NCBI GenBank assembly: GCA_946965045.2
Contig: OX337239.1
Coordinates: forward strand, 62,001 to 126,000
DNA length: 64,000 nt
Source: Epithemia pelagica
Lineage: Eukaryota > Bacillariophyta > Bacillariophyceae > Surirellales > Surirellaceae
Reading direction: 5' to 3'
Shown here: positions 21,643-30,978 of the stretch, one piece after another
How the letters are laid out: every line of letters starts with the position of its first letter
How positions within the stretch are numbered: position 1 is the stretch's first letter
The notes under the pieces: generated by a model
What the model saw: only the letters and a program-made list of their open reading frames with translations
The model's database searches: none
What the model was told of the DNA's origin: nothing
Position numbers and translations under genes: made by a program

Positions 21643-22519
21643 TGTTTCATATGTTCTGTTGGTAAAAACTGCCAAGTGCGAGAAATGTCGTGTCGTCCTC
21701 CTGGAGAGGACCAGCGAGACTGTCCAATTCTGTCGTTCTCTCAAAAACGTGAAGCGACTGTCCGTTCCAAAACGAAAGTCGCAGAGAACCACGCTGCGAG
21801 CACGCATGAAGCATGCCCACACTATTATATATTGTATTGTCATTTTCCCGACGAAGATCGCCGGCCAATCTCACCCCACGTACAAAATACAAAACGCTAC
21901 GCGCCATGGATGGGTCTTTGCGTATTGTACTTTCACAGAAGAACACGCAAGACCAATACTGTCGTTCTGTTTGGTTGGCACACGAAGGAATCAAGAACAT
22001 GGAGCAGCCAAAGGAGTGACTGAAAAACCAGAAAGCTACGTTCCGTTGCCATGAAAGATGGCGCTTCCAAAAGGTCGGGCTTCATTCAATAGAGAAAAAG
22101 AGAGTTGTGTGGAACATTGCGTTTGGTAAAGGTAGAACTCCCTAAATAGACGTGGCTCCTTCGTCCTCATTGGATTGCTATCTTTGGTACGACGACGACA
22201 ACGACGACAAGCATTGAGACCACCAGACAGTGTGCTGGTTCTCATGGATATATTTCTTCTCTTGCGCACGCGTTGCACACATGCTCATCCCAACCATGGG
22301 GTCCATCCTAGAGAGACCCGGATGATTCTTAAAGACGTTTCTCAAGAGACTTTAGTTTTTCCTTTACTGACTATCGGGAACAAACTACACATGGAGCAAT
22401 GTATTAGTTGGGATAACGGTGCAACACAAACCTGGGGGATAACAAAGTTGGGTTCGACGTAATCTGTCAGTCCATACATGTCTACTCCTCTCCTACGTCG
22501 AGCAGCTACATACACACGT
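21643..22519. promoter_or_regulatory. Upstream block of K3 and K4 3' flank
   Basis: About 21643..22190 is alignable with the upstream region of K5 (about 25424..25945): AACAGAACATA near the ATG, the 17-mer CCACGCTGCGAGCACGC at 21789..21805, GATCGCCGGCC at 21857, CACGAAGGAATCAAGAACA near 21980 and GAATTGGAC. At 22190..22330 lies a copy of the spacer module (ATTGAGACCACCAG, TTCTCTTGCGCACG, CATGGGGTCCA, GACCCGGATGAT). Confidence 0.55.
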
Positions 22520-23205
22520 CTAACTAGACTTGTTGTTAGCTTCCACCAAATGCGGTTTTTCCAACAGCCGCAGAAAGAGAGCAGAATTCTTGTCCATCAA
22601 TGGCAGTCGTTCCTCGTAAAAAGTAAATTCGGACCAAGAACACTTTCTCGCGAAACCTATGGCAGCAATTCCAATGGACCGGGGAACCATGATGTGCTTA
22701 GTTTCGGTAAAAGTGGTTTGGTGAAGAAGGGTCCAGACCTTGTTTCGTTTGGTATCCAAAACCTCAATGGTCCCGGCAGGCGAGAGACGACTAGAACGTG
22801 TCCTCCCTCCGGAAACGACTAGGCATGATCCAACTCGGACTGTTGCATGATCCCAACGATACTCAGAGAGTTTCAATTGTTTGTGTTTGGTCCACGACAA
22901 ACTGGACCATAACTTGGAGGACGATGTAATCTTGTTGTCTGTTGTACTTGGGCCAGAGTCGTTCAAATCCAGATACTCGACAGAGTCAACGTAACCACCA
23001 ACGACATACACACGCTGGCCAATGAATTCCATTGCAAAGCATTCACGAGGAATCGTCAAGGGTGGACCCGAAAATATGCTACAAGGCTCGTTTGTTCCTT
23101 GTGTAGGTGTTGATGTATCAATAATGTCAACCGACGTCAGAGTACCAGCGTACCAACCACGTTCACCAGCGACGAGAATGTACCTATTGTGAGCCACCAC
23201 AACAG
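22520..23205 (-). pseudogene. Kelch copy K4, 5'-truncated
   Basis: The frame covers only the C-terminal 226 residues, starting MVAHNRYILVAGERGWYAG at 23200 and ending LFLRLLEKPHLVEANNKSS. About 180 N-terminal residues present in K3 and K5 are missing, and similarity stops abruptly at about 23205, where unrelated CTCTCTACTACTCCTAGCTAGC sequence begins. The remaining blades (VYVVGG, CLVVSGG) are intact and in frame. Its 3' flank is almost identical to that of K5 (GAGCAGCTACATACACACG at 22499 and 24204), so K4 and K5 arose from a recent duplication. No usual start or promoter block remains. Confidence 0.75.
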
Positions 23206-24223
23206 AACACCGTCTCTATCTCTCTACTACTCCTAGCTAGCTTGTCTCCCATCACCCGAGGCGTCTCGTCGCGTTCCACGCAACCACTGCAAGAAGCGGA
23301 AGCACGATATTCCTAGAAATGGTCAACGCAGCAAGCACTGGAACGAATGATATCAAGACGACTCATCAACGTGGAAATGATTAATCGTTCTTCCGTCTTG
23401 ACGACGACGAGAAACATTGATACCACCAGGCAGTTTGTGGATATAGTTCTTCTCTTGCGCACGTACACACATGCTCATCCCCACCATGGGGTCCAACCTA
23501 CAGACCCGGATGATCCACTCTCGATTCGTGCACTGCAAAAGTATTATGATGCTGATGGGAGACGCCGAGGATCCCATTCATAGGAAGAAGGAACAAGACC
23601 AAGTTGTTAAAAGCGTGTTCCTTTATGGGGCGGTGATTGTGGAACAACGAGAATCCTACTGCACCAACCTACTACAGGGCGCGGCGGTTGCGGGTGAGAT
23701 CCATGCAGAATAGGATGGATCTGACCTACGGCACGTACTACTACAACAATACAAGAAAGCCTTCTCTCGGCCAACCACAAAGACTTTGCGGCCAGCACCA
23801 AACTCACATTCTATATAGGGAGGAACGGACCGATTCTTTGAGTGGCAATTGGCACGGGGTAAAAAACACCAATTCGGGAAAAAAGACAAAGAAACAGAAC
23901 AATCCAACAGTGGGGACAACTACCTAGGATCGTTCGATCAAGGTCGCATCTCGGCAGATGGGCCAACATGAATCCGGGTTGTTGCGATTGCGGGTGATCT
24001 TTATACTTTTCGGGCGGAAAACGACCACAACAACAACAGGAGCAAACTGGAATATGTGAGAGCCAGCATGATTCCTCACCTGTCTGTTTACGGCTCACCA
24101 TTTTTGGTGATCCCTAATATCATCTCCCGGTCTTCACTTCTTGTTTTTGTGGGTGACACAGAAAGACTGTTCTCAAGAGACTTTTTTTTACTTTACGCTT
24201 ATCGAGCAGCTACATACACACGT
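23206..24223. other. Spacer with duplicated kelch intergenic modules
   Basis: No gene is seen. 23396..23520 repeats 22190..22330. About 23580..24010, read on the minus strand, matches the spacers at 12640 and 14770 (AACAAGACCAAGTTGTTAA; CGGATTGTTCTGTTT; ACCCGCAATCGCAACAACCC; TTGGCCCATCTGCCGAGATG). Confidence 0.55.
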
Positions 24224-25423
24224 CTAACTCGACTTGTTGTTAGCTTCCACCAAATGCGGTTTTTCCAACAGCCACAAAAAGAGAGCAGAATTCTTGTCCA
24301 TCAACGGCAGTCGTTCCTCGTATAAAGTAAATTCGGACCAAGACCACTTTCTCGCGAATCCTATGACAGCAATTCCATTGGAACGGGCAACCATGAGGTG
24401 CTTAGTTTCGGCAAAAGACGTTCGGTGAGGAAGGTTCCAGACCTTGTTGCGTTTGGTATCCAAAACCTCAATATTCCCAGCAGGCGAGAGACCACTTGAA
24501 CGTGTCCTCCCTCCGGAAATGACTAGGCATGATCCAACTCGGACCATTGTATGATCGCAACGACGATCAGAGAGTTTCAATTGTTCGTGTTTGGTCCACG
24601 ACAAACTGGACCATAACTTGGAGGACGATGTATTCTTGTTGTCTGTTGTACTTGTGTCAGAATCATTCAAATCCAGATACTCGACCGAGTCAACGTAACC
24701 ACCAACGGCATAGACACGCCGGCCAATGACTTCCGTTGGAAAGCATTCACGAGGAATCGTCAAGGGTGGACCCGAAAATATGCTGCAAGGCTCATTTGTT
24801 TCTTGTGTAGGTGTTGCTGTATCAATAATATCAACAGACGACAGACTATCTGAGTACCAAGTTTGTCCACCAACGACAAGGATGTACCTATTGTGCACCA
24901 CCACAGCCGAACATTCTTGTCTTGGCACCGACAAACGACATGTCAATGTCTCCCACCCTTTTTCGTGGTTTTTACCATTGTCCCGAAAAAAGCTCTTGGT
25001 ACTTGTGGAGGAGGAAGAGGAGGAAGAAATCAAGTCCACCAGACCAATCCGTTCCACAGTGTCCAAATATGAATATGTAAAGTTGTAATTGCCTCCTCCA
25101 ATTGCGTAAACGTGGCTATTGCAGACGACTGCGGATAGCCGGAGCCTCCCTTGATTCAACGGTGGTCCTTCTTGCCAATCCGCCATACCTTTTCGAAGAA
25201 GAACGGACGTAAGGTTGCTGCCGTTCTTGCCTCCTCCCACTAAAACCACTATTTCCTCCTTGGGATTTCGGTTGGTTGGATACACCACCACCATTGCGTG
25301 GCCATGTGGTAATTTCACATCTCGAGGCCATTCTTCTTTCTCCGTATGACTCCATTGGGGTGTTTCGCAAAAACCTTTCCCAAACACAAGTCCAGATAGA
25401 CGCGCTTCCTCCAAATAGTTCAT
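24224..25423 (-). CDS. Kelch-repeat protein K5 (subfamily 1)
   Basis: 399 aa from the ATG at 25423 (MNYLEEARLSGLVFGK). All blades are present: VVLVGG, VYAIGG, ILVVGG, VYAVGG and CLVISGG, with linkers DTVERIGLVDL, SSVDIIDTAT, DSVEYLDLND and GNIEVLDTKRNKVWNLP. It ends LFLWLLEKPHLVEANNKSS. It is closest to K4 at the C-terminus and to K3 in its upstream block. A Ser-rich insert (SSSSSSTSTKS) sits between the second and third blades, as in K1 to K3. It is an intact gene, expected to bind a protein or carbohydrate partner like other propellers, but nothing here names the partner. Confidence 0.82.
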   Translation of the reverse strand: MNYLEEARLSGLVFGKGFCETPQWSHTEKEEWPRDVKLPHGHAMVVVYPTNRNPKEEIVVLVGGGKNGSNLTSVLLRKGMADWQEGPPLNQGRLRLSAVVCNSHVYAIGGGNYNFTYSYLDTVERIGLVDLISSSSSSSTSTKSFFRDNGKNHEKGWETLTCRLSVPRQECSAVVVHNRYILVVGGQTWYSDSLSSVDIIDTATPTQETNEPCSIFSGPPLTIPRECFPTEVIGRRVYAVGGYVDSVEYLDLNDSDTSTTDNKNTSSSKLWSSLSWTKHEQLKLSDRRCDHTMVRVGSCLVISGGRTRSSGLSPAGNIEVLDTKRNKVWNLPHRTSFAETKHLMVARSNGIAVIGFARKWSWSEFTLYEERLPLMDKNSALFLWLLEKPHLVEANNKSS

Positions 25424-25960
25424 TGCAAAATATGTTCTGTTGGTGGAAATGGCAAGTGCGTGAGATGGCGTGTCGTCCTCCTAGAGAGGACCACAATCTG
25501 TCCAATTCTGTCGTTCACTCACAAAAACGTGTGAAGCGACTGTCTTTTTCCAACAGGTCCACGCTGCGAGCACGCCGGCCCATCTTTCCAATACAACATC
25601 GCCGGCCGATTTCACGCTGCGAACTGCGAACATAATAATATAATACAAAACGCTGATGGGTCCTTGCTCATTGCGTTGGTCGTCACAGAAGAACACACAA
25701 GACCAGGACGCTTTTTCTTCTCGGTAAGCACACGAAGGAATCAAGAACAAGGAACAGCCACAAGAGTGACTAAAAGACCAGAAATCTACGTTCCGTTGCC
25801 AGGAAAGATGGCGCTGTAAAAAGGCCGGGGATTCGTTGTAAAGGCAGCGCCAGAAAAAGATAGCAGTGTCGTACAATTCGTCGTAGTGAAGGTCAAAGTC
25901 CCTAGATAATCGTTGCTCCATCGGCCTTGTTGGAATGCTATCTTTGGTCTTGTCAGAATG
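25424..25960 (-). promoter_or_regulatory. Upstream block of kelch gene K5
   Basis: This block is colinear with the K3 upstream block over about 500 bp. It holds CCAACAGAACATA next to the ATG, the identical 17-mer CCACGCTGCGAGCACGC at 25559..25575, ATCGCCGGCC at 25599, CACGAAGGAATCAAGAACA at about 25732, and CTACGTTCCGTTGCCA further up. The conservation shows that the duplicated unit included the promoter. Confidence 0.55.
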
Positions 25961-27342
25961 TCGTTTTGTCACGACAACATCAACAAGAAGCGGGGATCAC
26001 CAATGCGCGAATATCGTCGTTTATCCATGTTTCTTCTTGTACTGCAAAAAGCCGATCCATCACTAGACAAACACACCAGAGTGAGGAAAGTATGACGCGA
26101 TTTTGCGTTGGAGATCGGATTGTTTTGTATGAATTACGGAGAGGTCGACCACAGGATGCACCATGATGCATCCACATTGTGTAAAGTGAGTAGACCCAGG
26201 ACCATGTGTGTTGTTCTGTTGCAATCCAGGTACTGTCCGAGTTTTTCATTGTGTTAGTTTAAATCTGTTGTAGAAGAGGAAAAAGAAATAGCATCTACCG
26301 GATCTACCATCATGGCGGAGCGCATGCCTCTTGTCCCTCCACCAGGAGCTCTCTGAAGAATCGAAAAAGGGCCAAGCACACGCACACACGAAACGAAGAT
26401 TGTCAGAAGACGAGCAGCATCCAAACAACAAGAGAGAACCAGAGGCGACAATGGCAGCCTTTCTTATTGCGGCTCCTAGTAGCTAGCTAGGAACCGAGAG
26501 AGGGAGATAGTTTTTTGTGTGAAGCAAAAGGCTGCTAACAAATGCCCAATGAGACCGTGCCATTGGAACACAAACGCCCAATACGTATCTCCTGTAGCAT
26601 TTATTGGTCGAGACACACTTGCTATTTTTACCATGGAGCAAAGAAGTCATTGTTCAAATACAAGTGGGACTCGACTCAATTGCCTCTTTTTCTCGTGTTA
26701 CGTACGCAATAAAGAATGGGCTGGATGCAAGAGAGAGAAAGAGGAACGGAGCGATGCAAACCAGAAACCAGTTTACTTCGATTATTATGTTAGAGGTAGA
26801 AGAGTGGCAAAAAAGAGACGGTGTGTTTCAATGGCTCTTTTTCACCATTTCACAGGACAGAATGGTTGGTTGGAGAGAACAGCTTTGAAAGTTTGACTAC
26901 ACACGTGGACGTGGATGGACTTTTGCACCTCTCTGCTACGTACTACGGCTCTGGATTGACTGGCGCATCTCACGGAACGACCCACACGAGCGGAAGAAAC
27001 ACTTTTGTGTTCCAGAGAATACCATCTCTCACGCAAAAAAGTCACTCCCCTCTCCCCTCCTCTCCCTCTTTGGCTTTGTATATTGTAGTAGCTACGTAGT
27101 AGAGTGCTCAAGACCAGTATACGTGTGACGAGAAGCGAGAACAACACACACAACAGAGACAAGAGAGTCCCAAGAAAAGTACCTGCCACAACCAAAAGGT
27201 GTACATGCAGGCTTTTTTCGATAATGGTCTTTCTCAGGACAGAGCACGTCTTTGGACAGTGTCATTTGAAAAGAGAGAGGCACAACGTGTGGCAAAGTGC
27301 AAACAAACAAGCACAAACAAAACCCAAACTACGCACCGCAAC
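25961..27342. other. Gene-free spacer
   Basis: No convincing gene is seen. A near-perfect palindrome lies at 26473..26493. An in-frame ATG at 27205 could extend the next gene by 46 residues. Confidence 0.5.
26473..26493. repeat. Palindromic TAG/CTA motif
   Basis: TCCTAGTAGCTAGCTAGGA is a near-perfect inverted repeat. Similar palindromes occur at several other gene borders. Confidence 0.5.
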
Positions 27343-28407
27343 ATGACGCCTCGGCCAATGTGCATCCAAACACCAACACCAGTTCGCAGCGACAATGACA
27401 TGGACGATCCAATCATCGCACTGGATCCGATGACACGACGACAAACCGTACTCTTGACCACCATCTTGGAGGAGGAGTCATTGCCTCCCCCATCCTTCAC
27501 TCCCACCTCGCCTCTTCCCCCAACAACTGTTTTACCACAAGAAGAAGAACACCCGGCCACTCCCTCCATTTCCTCCAAATCCAAGCAGCAAACTACTACG
27601 ACTCGGAACGAACGCAAGACGAAACGCGTCACCTTTCAATTGAACGCCACCGTCTATCACGAAGCGTTGATCCCCCACTTGACGTGGCGACACTGTCAGA
27701 CACTGTGGTACAGTTCCAAGGAATGTCAGGTATTGAAGGCGAGTAGTCGTCGTGACAATTTTGGTTGTTTTGCCGAAACCCGGGCCTTGGTGGTGGCCTA
27801 TCGAGCCTCGTGTCAAATCGCTGCTACTCAAAGTAGTACTACGGATCATGCGGCAACGAACAACAACAAGACATTGCTCCCCGCCAACCAGCAGGCACAA
27901 CCACACGGACGACAACGACAACGACGGCGTCCTTTCACCAACAATACCAACAACGCAGTGATGTTGTTGTCATCGTCCTTGCACGTGTTGCAATCCTCCT
28001 TTGACCGATACCACGACGATTGCATGGGACTGGAACGAGCTTTCTTGGAATGGATCCCCTCGGTACAAAAGGACCAGCAAGAACGACGAACCAAGATTCA
28101 AGAATTGATACACGAGTACAATAAAACACTCCACCATGACAGGAACGATAAGGATGCAGCCCTCCGCTTGCGCCGCCAATTGGAACTTTGGACTCGTCCG
28201 TCGGTGGAATTTGCCCTCTTTGTCGCACAAGCACAACGGCCCCTCGTCTGCACCGACCTTACCAACGGCAACAAGAACAATGACAAGACCAAAAAGACAC
28301 CCAAGACTCGATTCTGGACGTGGCGTCGATATCCCCGAGAGATGACCATGGCAGCAGCAGCACCCGGGACAACAACACATGGATTGCCGGGATTACGATC
28401 CACATGA
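27343..28407 (+). CDS. Hypothetical protein of a diatom-type family (WYS motif)
   Basis: 354 aa from the ATG at 27343. An in-frame ATG at 27205 is possible, but its sequence (polar, AAC-rich) looks like 5' UTR. Residues 1 to about 85 are low-complexity and Pro/Thr/Ser-rich. At about 88 to 135 comes RKTKRVTFQLNATVYHEALI ... LWYSSKECQVLKASSRRD. The pattern of a basic VxF strand, a short linker and W-Y-S-x-x-E/D is one I recall from many uncharacterised diatom proteins, with no known function. A later part (about 205 to 300) is predicted helical (LHVLQSSFDRYHDDCMGLERAFLEW, RRTKIQELIHEYNKTL). No signal peptide or membrane helix is seen. It converges with the LRR gene on its right. Confidence 0.6.
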   Translation: MTPRPMCIQTPTPVRSDNDMDDPIIALDPMTRRQTVLLTTILEEESLPPPSFTPTSPLPPTTVLPQEEEHPATPSISSKSKQQTTTTRNERKTKRVTFQLNATVYHEALIPHLTWRHCQTLWYSSKECQVLKASSRRDNFGCFAETRALVVAYRASCQIAATQSSTTDHAATNNNKTLLPANQQAQPHGRQRQRRRPFTNNTNNAVMLLSSSLHVLQSSFDRYHDDCMGLERAFLEWIPSVQKDQQERRTKIQELIHEYNKTLHHDRNDKDAALRLRRQLELWTRPSVEFALFVAQAQRPLVCTDLTNGNKNNDKTKKTPKTRFWTWRRYPREMTMAAAAPGTTTHGLPGLRST

Positions 28408-28968
28408 TGGAATCCAACGAGCAGATTGGGCCATGCGGCTATACCCTTCTCATGATGCATCTACGATACAACTCTTGTTGAGGTTTGATACTATATTAGA
28501 ATGCTATTATGGACATTGCCTTTTTGCTACGCATCTCTGTCTGCTATTCGACTCCCCACAACTTGCGGACTACCTAGCTTCCTTCCTAGGTAGTATCTCA
28601 TAGGAGACGACAAACCATGGATCGACTAAACTATACATAGCTATATAGCATATAGCAATGGAATATTCTAGAGGGCTCCATATGTTTCTGTTCCCTCCAT
28701 TGTTCGTAGATGGTATTCCATAGCACGAACCGTTGCAAGAAAAAGCAGCCAGAACTCGTACACGGCTGCTGTCCATGGATGGAGCTTGTTGTGTGAGTTC
28801 CAAAATTACGAATGAGGAGAGAAAAAGATCGTCCACGCTTTTTTGTTCTTGTGTAGAAATCAGTTGCAAAATACCGAATCAAACGCGAGACTGTAGAAAC
28901 GTTTGGAGAGACTGTGTGTACCAGAAACACAGCTGCTGGACGAATCCCCATTCCCTCTTGTGTTGCTA
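28408..28968. other. Intergenic between convergent genes, with hairpin
   Basis: No gene is seen. A clean inverted repeat, CTACCTAG..CTAGGTAG with an 8-bp loop, sits at 28570..28593, about 160 bp after the stop of the upstream gene and within the shared 3' region. It could form a terminator-like RNA hairpin for either strand. Confidence 0.5.
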
Positions 28969-30978
28969 TTAGTCCCATTGGGGAGCCAAGAAGGACCTTG
29001 GAGGGGCCGCCGCCGCCAAGTCTGGTACATGGGCCGTCCCATTCGCGTGGTTGTCATTGTCTTGTTGTTGGGACGGTGCTGGCTGTTCCATGCGACTCTT
29101 TTTGACAATGCGTTCCGATCCCGGAGACACCGTCGTGGGACTACCACAAGTAGCACTGCCAAGGGGTGTACCCACACTCGGAGCAGGGCTACTGCTGTGG
29201 GTAAGGGGCCATGGTGTGGAACAACCGAGTGGACTTGGAGTGGTAGTGTTCCACAGCTCTGAATCACGCTCTTCATCATTGTCCTCAATAAACCAGCCAT
29301 CCTCCTCCTCATCGTCTTCCTTCTCGTCCTGGTAATGGAAGGATGGTGGGGTGCACCAGGCCAGGGGTGATGGTGATTCTAGACTAGTATCGGGTACTGT
29401 CATTGGGTTCGCACCTGTAGTGGTAGTGGCAACCTTGTGGCGTGTCATGCTGGGCGGCGGCGGCGGCCTGTGTTGGACGAGCAATTCCGGACGGACCCGT
29501 ACCAAGGCATACAAGAGCGAGACGGACCAAATGGTTGGTTCGGCGTTACTCGTTGTTGTTGTCGTGGTGGAACGGCACCGTGTGGGCAAGGTTTGGACCG
29601 GTCCTCGACAACGAGTCGTCGAGTGGTGGGCGGACCCGGCATGGGATGGTTTGGCCAAGACGCGCGTCCAGGCCCACGCCGTAATTCCAGTCGGGGTAGT
29701 CGTGGCGGTTGTCGTCGTAGTAGACTCGGGTCCTGGTTGTTCGAGTGGCAGGGGGGTGCTATTGCTATTGTTGCTGCTGTTGCTGCTGCAACAACGACTG
29801 CCATGAAAGTATCGTCGTCCCCACCGATTCAAGGTCAAGGCTATGTGAACGCGGGCTTGATAGGGACAGGTACATCGGAGCGCAGTACGAGTCGTTGTTG
29901 TGGTAGGAATCGCATTGGTAGCAGTATTGGTATTGGTACGCCCACCCGTGTCCGAATGCCAATCAAACTCGAGGGCCACCAGACTGATATTGTACGAATG
30001 TCCCGTGGTGTTGTCCTTGTCATGGTCCTCCGAGGACGACAAGGCTTGATCCAAGGCTTGCCAGGCGCGACACATGGGCGACGAATGATGCGATCGGTGG
30101 CGACTGCTGTTGCTGCTGGAGGTTGTCGCAGTGGAGGCCTCGCTGCTGGTGGAAGAGGACACGGATTGAATGCTCGTGGATCGCACATGGGAGTGGGGGA
30201 GTGGGGGAGGAATGGATAACAACAATGGAGGAGGAGGCATGGAAATGGTCGACTGCTGTTGCGGCTCCGTTTTGGGTGCACTGTTGAAAGGACAACGACG
30301 ACGATAGGTACAGGGTTCTTGGACATGCACGTGTTGGGCCGTTTCCAATCGTGTATTGCCCTGCAATTCCACTCGTTGCAATGTGCGGCATGTCGGCAAG
30401 GCGCGGGCCAAGGCTGTCAAACCGACTGGTCCAATGTCATTGTGTTGCACGTCCAATCGTTCCAGCCGACAATCCTTGGACGACAACCAGGCGGCCAAAT
30501 CGACACAGGCCTCATCGCCCACTTGACAATGGGCCACATTCAAGACGCGCAATCGACTACTGGTTGTAGAACGGCACAAGGCTTGGGCCAAGACGGACAG
30601 GCCCGGACTGCCCAATTGGGGATTGTACTTGAGGGTAAGATATTCCAAGCGGGGATGCTGCGCCAGGGCCTCGGCCAAGGCGTGCCAGGCGGCACTGTCC
30701 CCGGGCGGCAAGTGCGTTTGCGTCAAGCCCAACACGACCAGTTTGGTATTGTGGGACAAGGCGTAGGCCCACTGTCGGGCCCCCTCGTGTTCGAGACACG
30801 ACGGTCCGCCCAAGGACGACGAGGACGACGACACATGGGCCATGGTACAACAGGGGTCATTGCGAGCCACCCGCTCCAACAATGTACCCGTGACAAAGGT
30901 ATAGGTTCTTGGTGGTGTGGTCGTTGGTGTCGTGGGAGGGGAGGAACCGGGTCGAGGAGGCGTGGAAAGCATGGTCAT
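28969..30978 (-). CDS. Leucine-rich-repeat protein (ribonuclease-inhibitor type)
   Basis: 669 aa from the ATG at 30978 (MTMLSTPPRPG). The frame extends upstream, but that part is His/Gln-rich and UTR-like. After a Pro/Thr-rich start, residues about 75 to 240 hold RI-type LRRs: KLVVLGLTQTHLPPGD, RLEYLTLKYNPQLGSPGLSVLAQAL, RLRVLNVAHCQVGDEACVDLAAWL, RLERLDVQHNDIGPVGLTALARAL and TLQRVELQGNTRLE. The remaining 430 residues are Ser/Thr/Pro/His-rich with only short ordered islands (CRAWQALDQALSSSED, VALEFDWHSDTGG, YQARVHIALTLNRWGRRYFHG, SVSLLYALVRVRPELL). Such RI-type LRRs mediate protein binding. The LRR block is shorter than in NOD-like or RanGAP proteins, and no effector domain is visible. The repeats resemble those of the frameshifted gene near 55 kb. 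Confidence 0.75.
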   Translation of the reverse strand: MTMLSTPPRPGSSPPTTPTTTPPRTYTFVTGTLLERVARNDPCCTMAHVSSSSSSLGGPSCLEHEGARQWAYALSHNTKLVVLGLTQTHLPPGDSAAWHALAEALAQHPRLEYLTLKYNPQLGSPGLSVLAQALCRSTTSSRLRVLNVAHCQVGDEACVDLAAWLSSKDCRLERLDVQHNDIGPVGLTALARALPTCRTLQRVELQGNTRLETAQHVHVQEPCTYRRRCPFNSAPKTEPQQQSTISMPPPPLLLSIPPPLPHSHVRSTSIQSVSSSTSSEASTATTSSSNSSRHRSHHSSPMCRAWQALDQALSSSEDHDKDNTTGHSYNISLVALEFDWHSDTGGRTNTNTATNAIPTTTTTRTALRCTCPYQARVHIALTLNRWGRRYFHGSRCCSSNSSNNSNSTPLPLEQPGPESTTTTTATTTPTGITAWAWTRVLAKPSHAGSAHHSTTRCRGPVQTLPTRCRSTTTTTTSNAEPTIWSVSLLYALVRVRPELLVQHRPPPPPSMTRHKVATTTTGANPMTVPDTSLESPSPLAWCTPPSFHYQDEKEDDEEEDGWFIEDNDEERDSELWNTTTPSPLGCSTPWPLTHSSSPAPSVGTPLGSATCGSPTTVSPGSERIVKKSRMEQPAPSQQQDNDNHANGTAHVPDLAAAAPPRSFLAPQWD

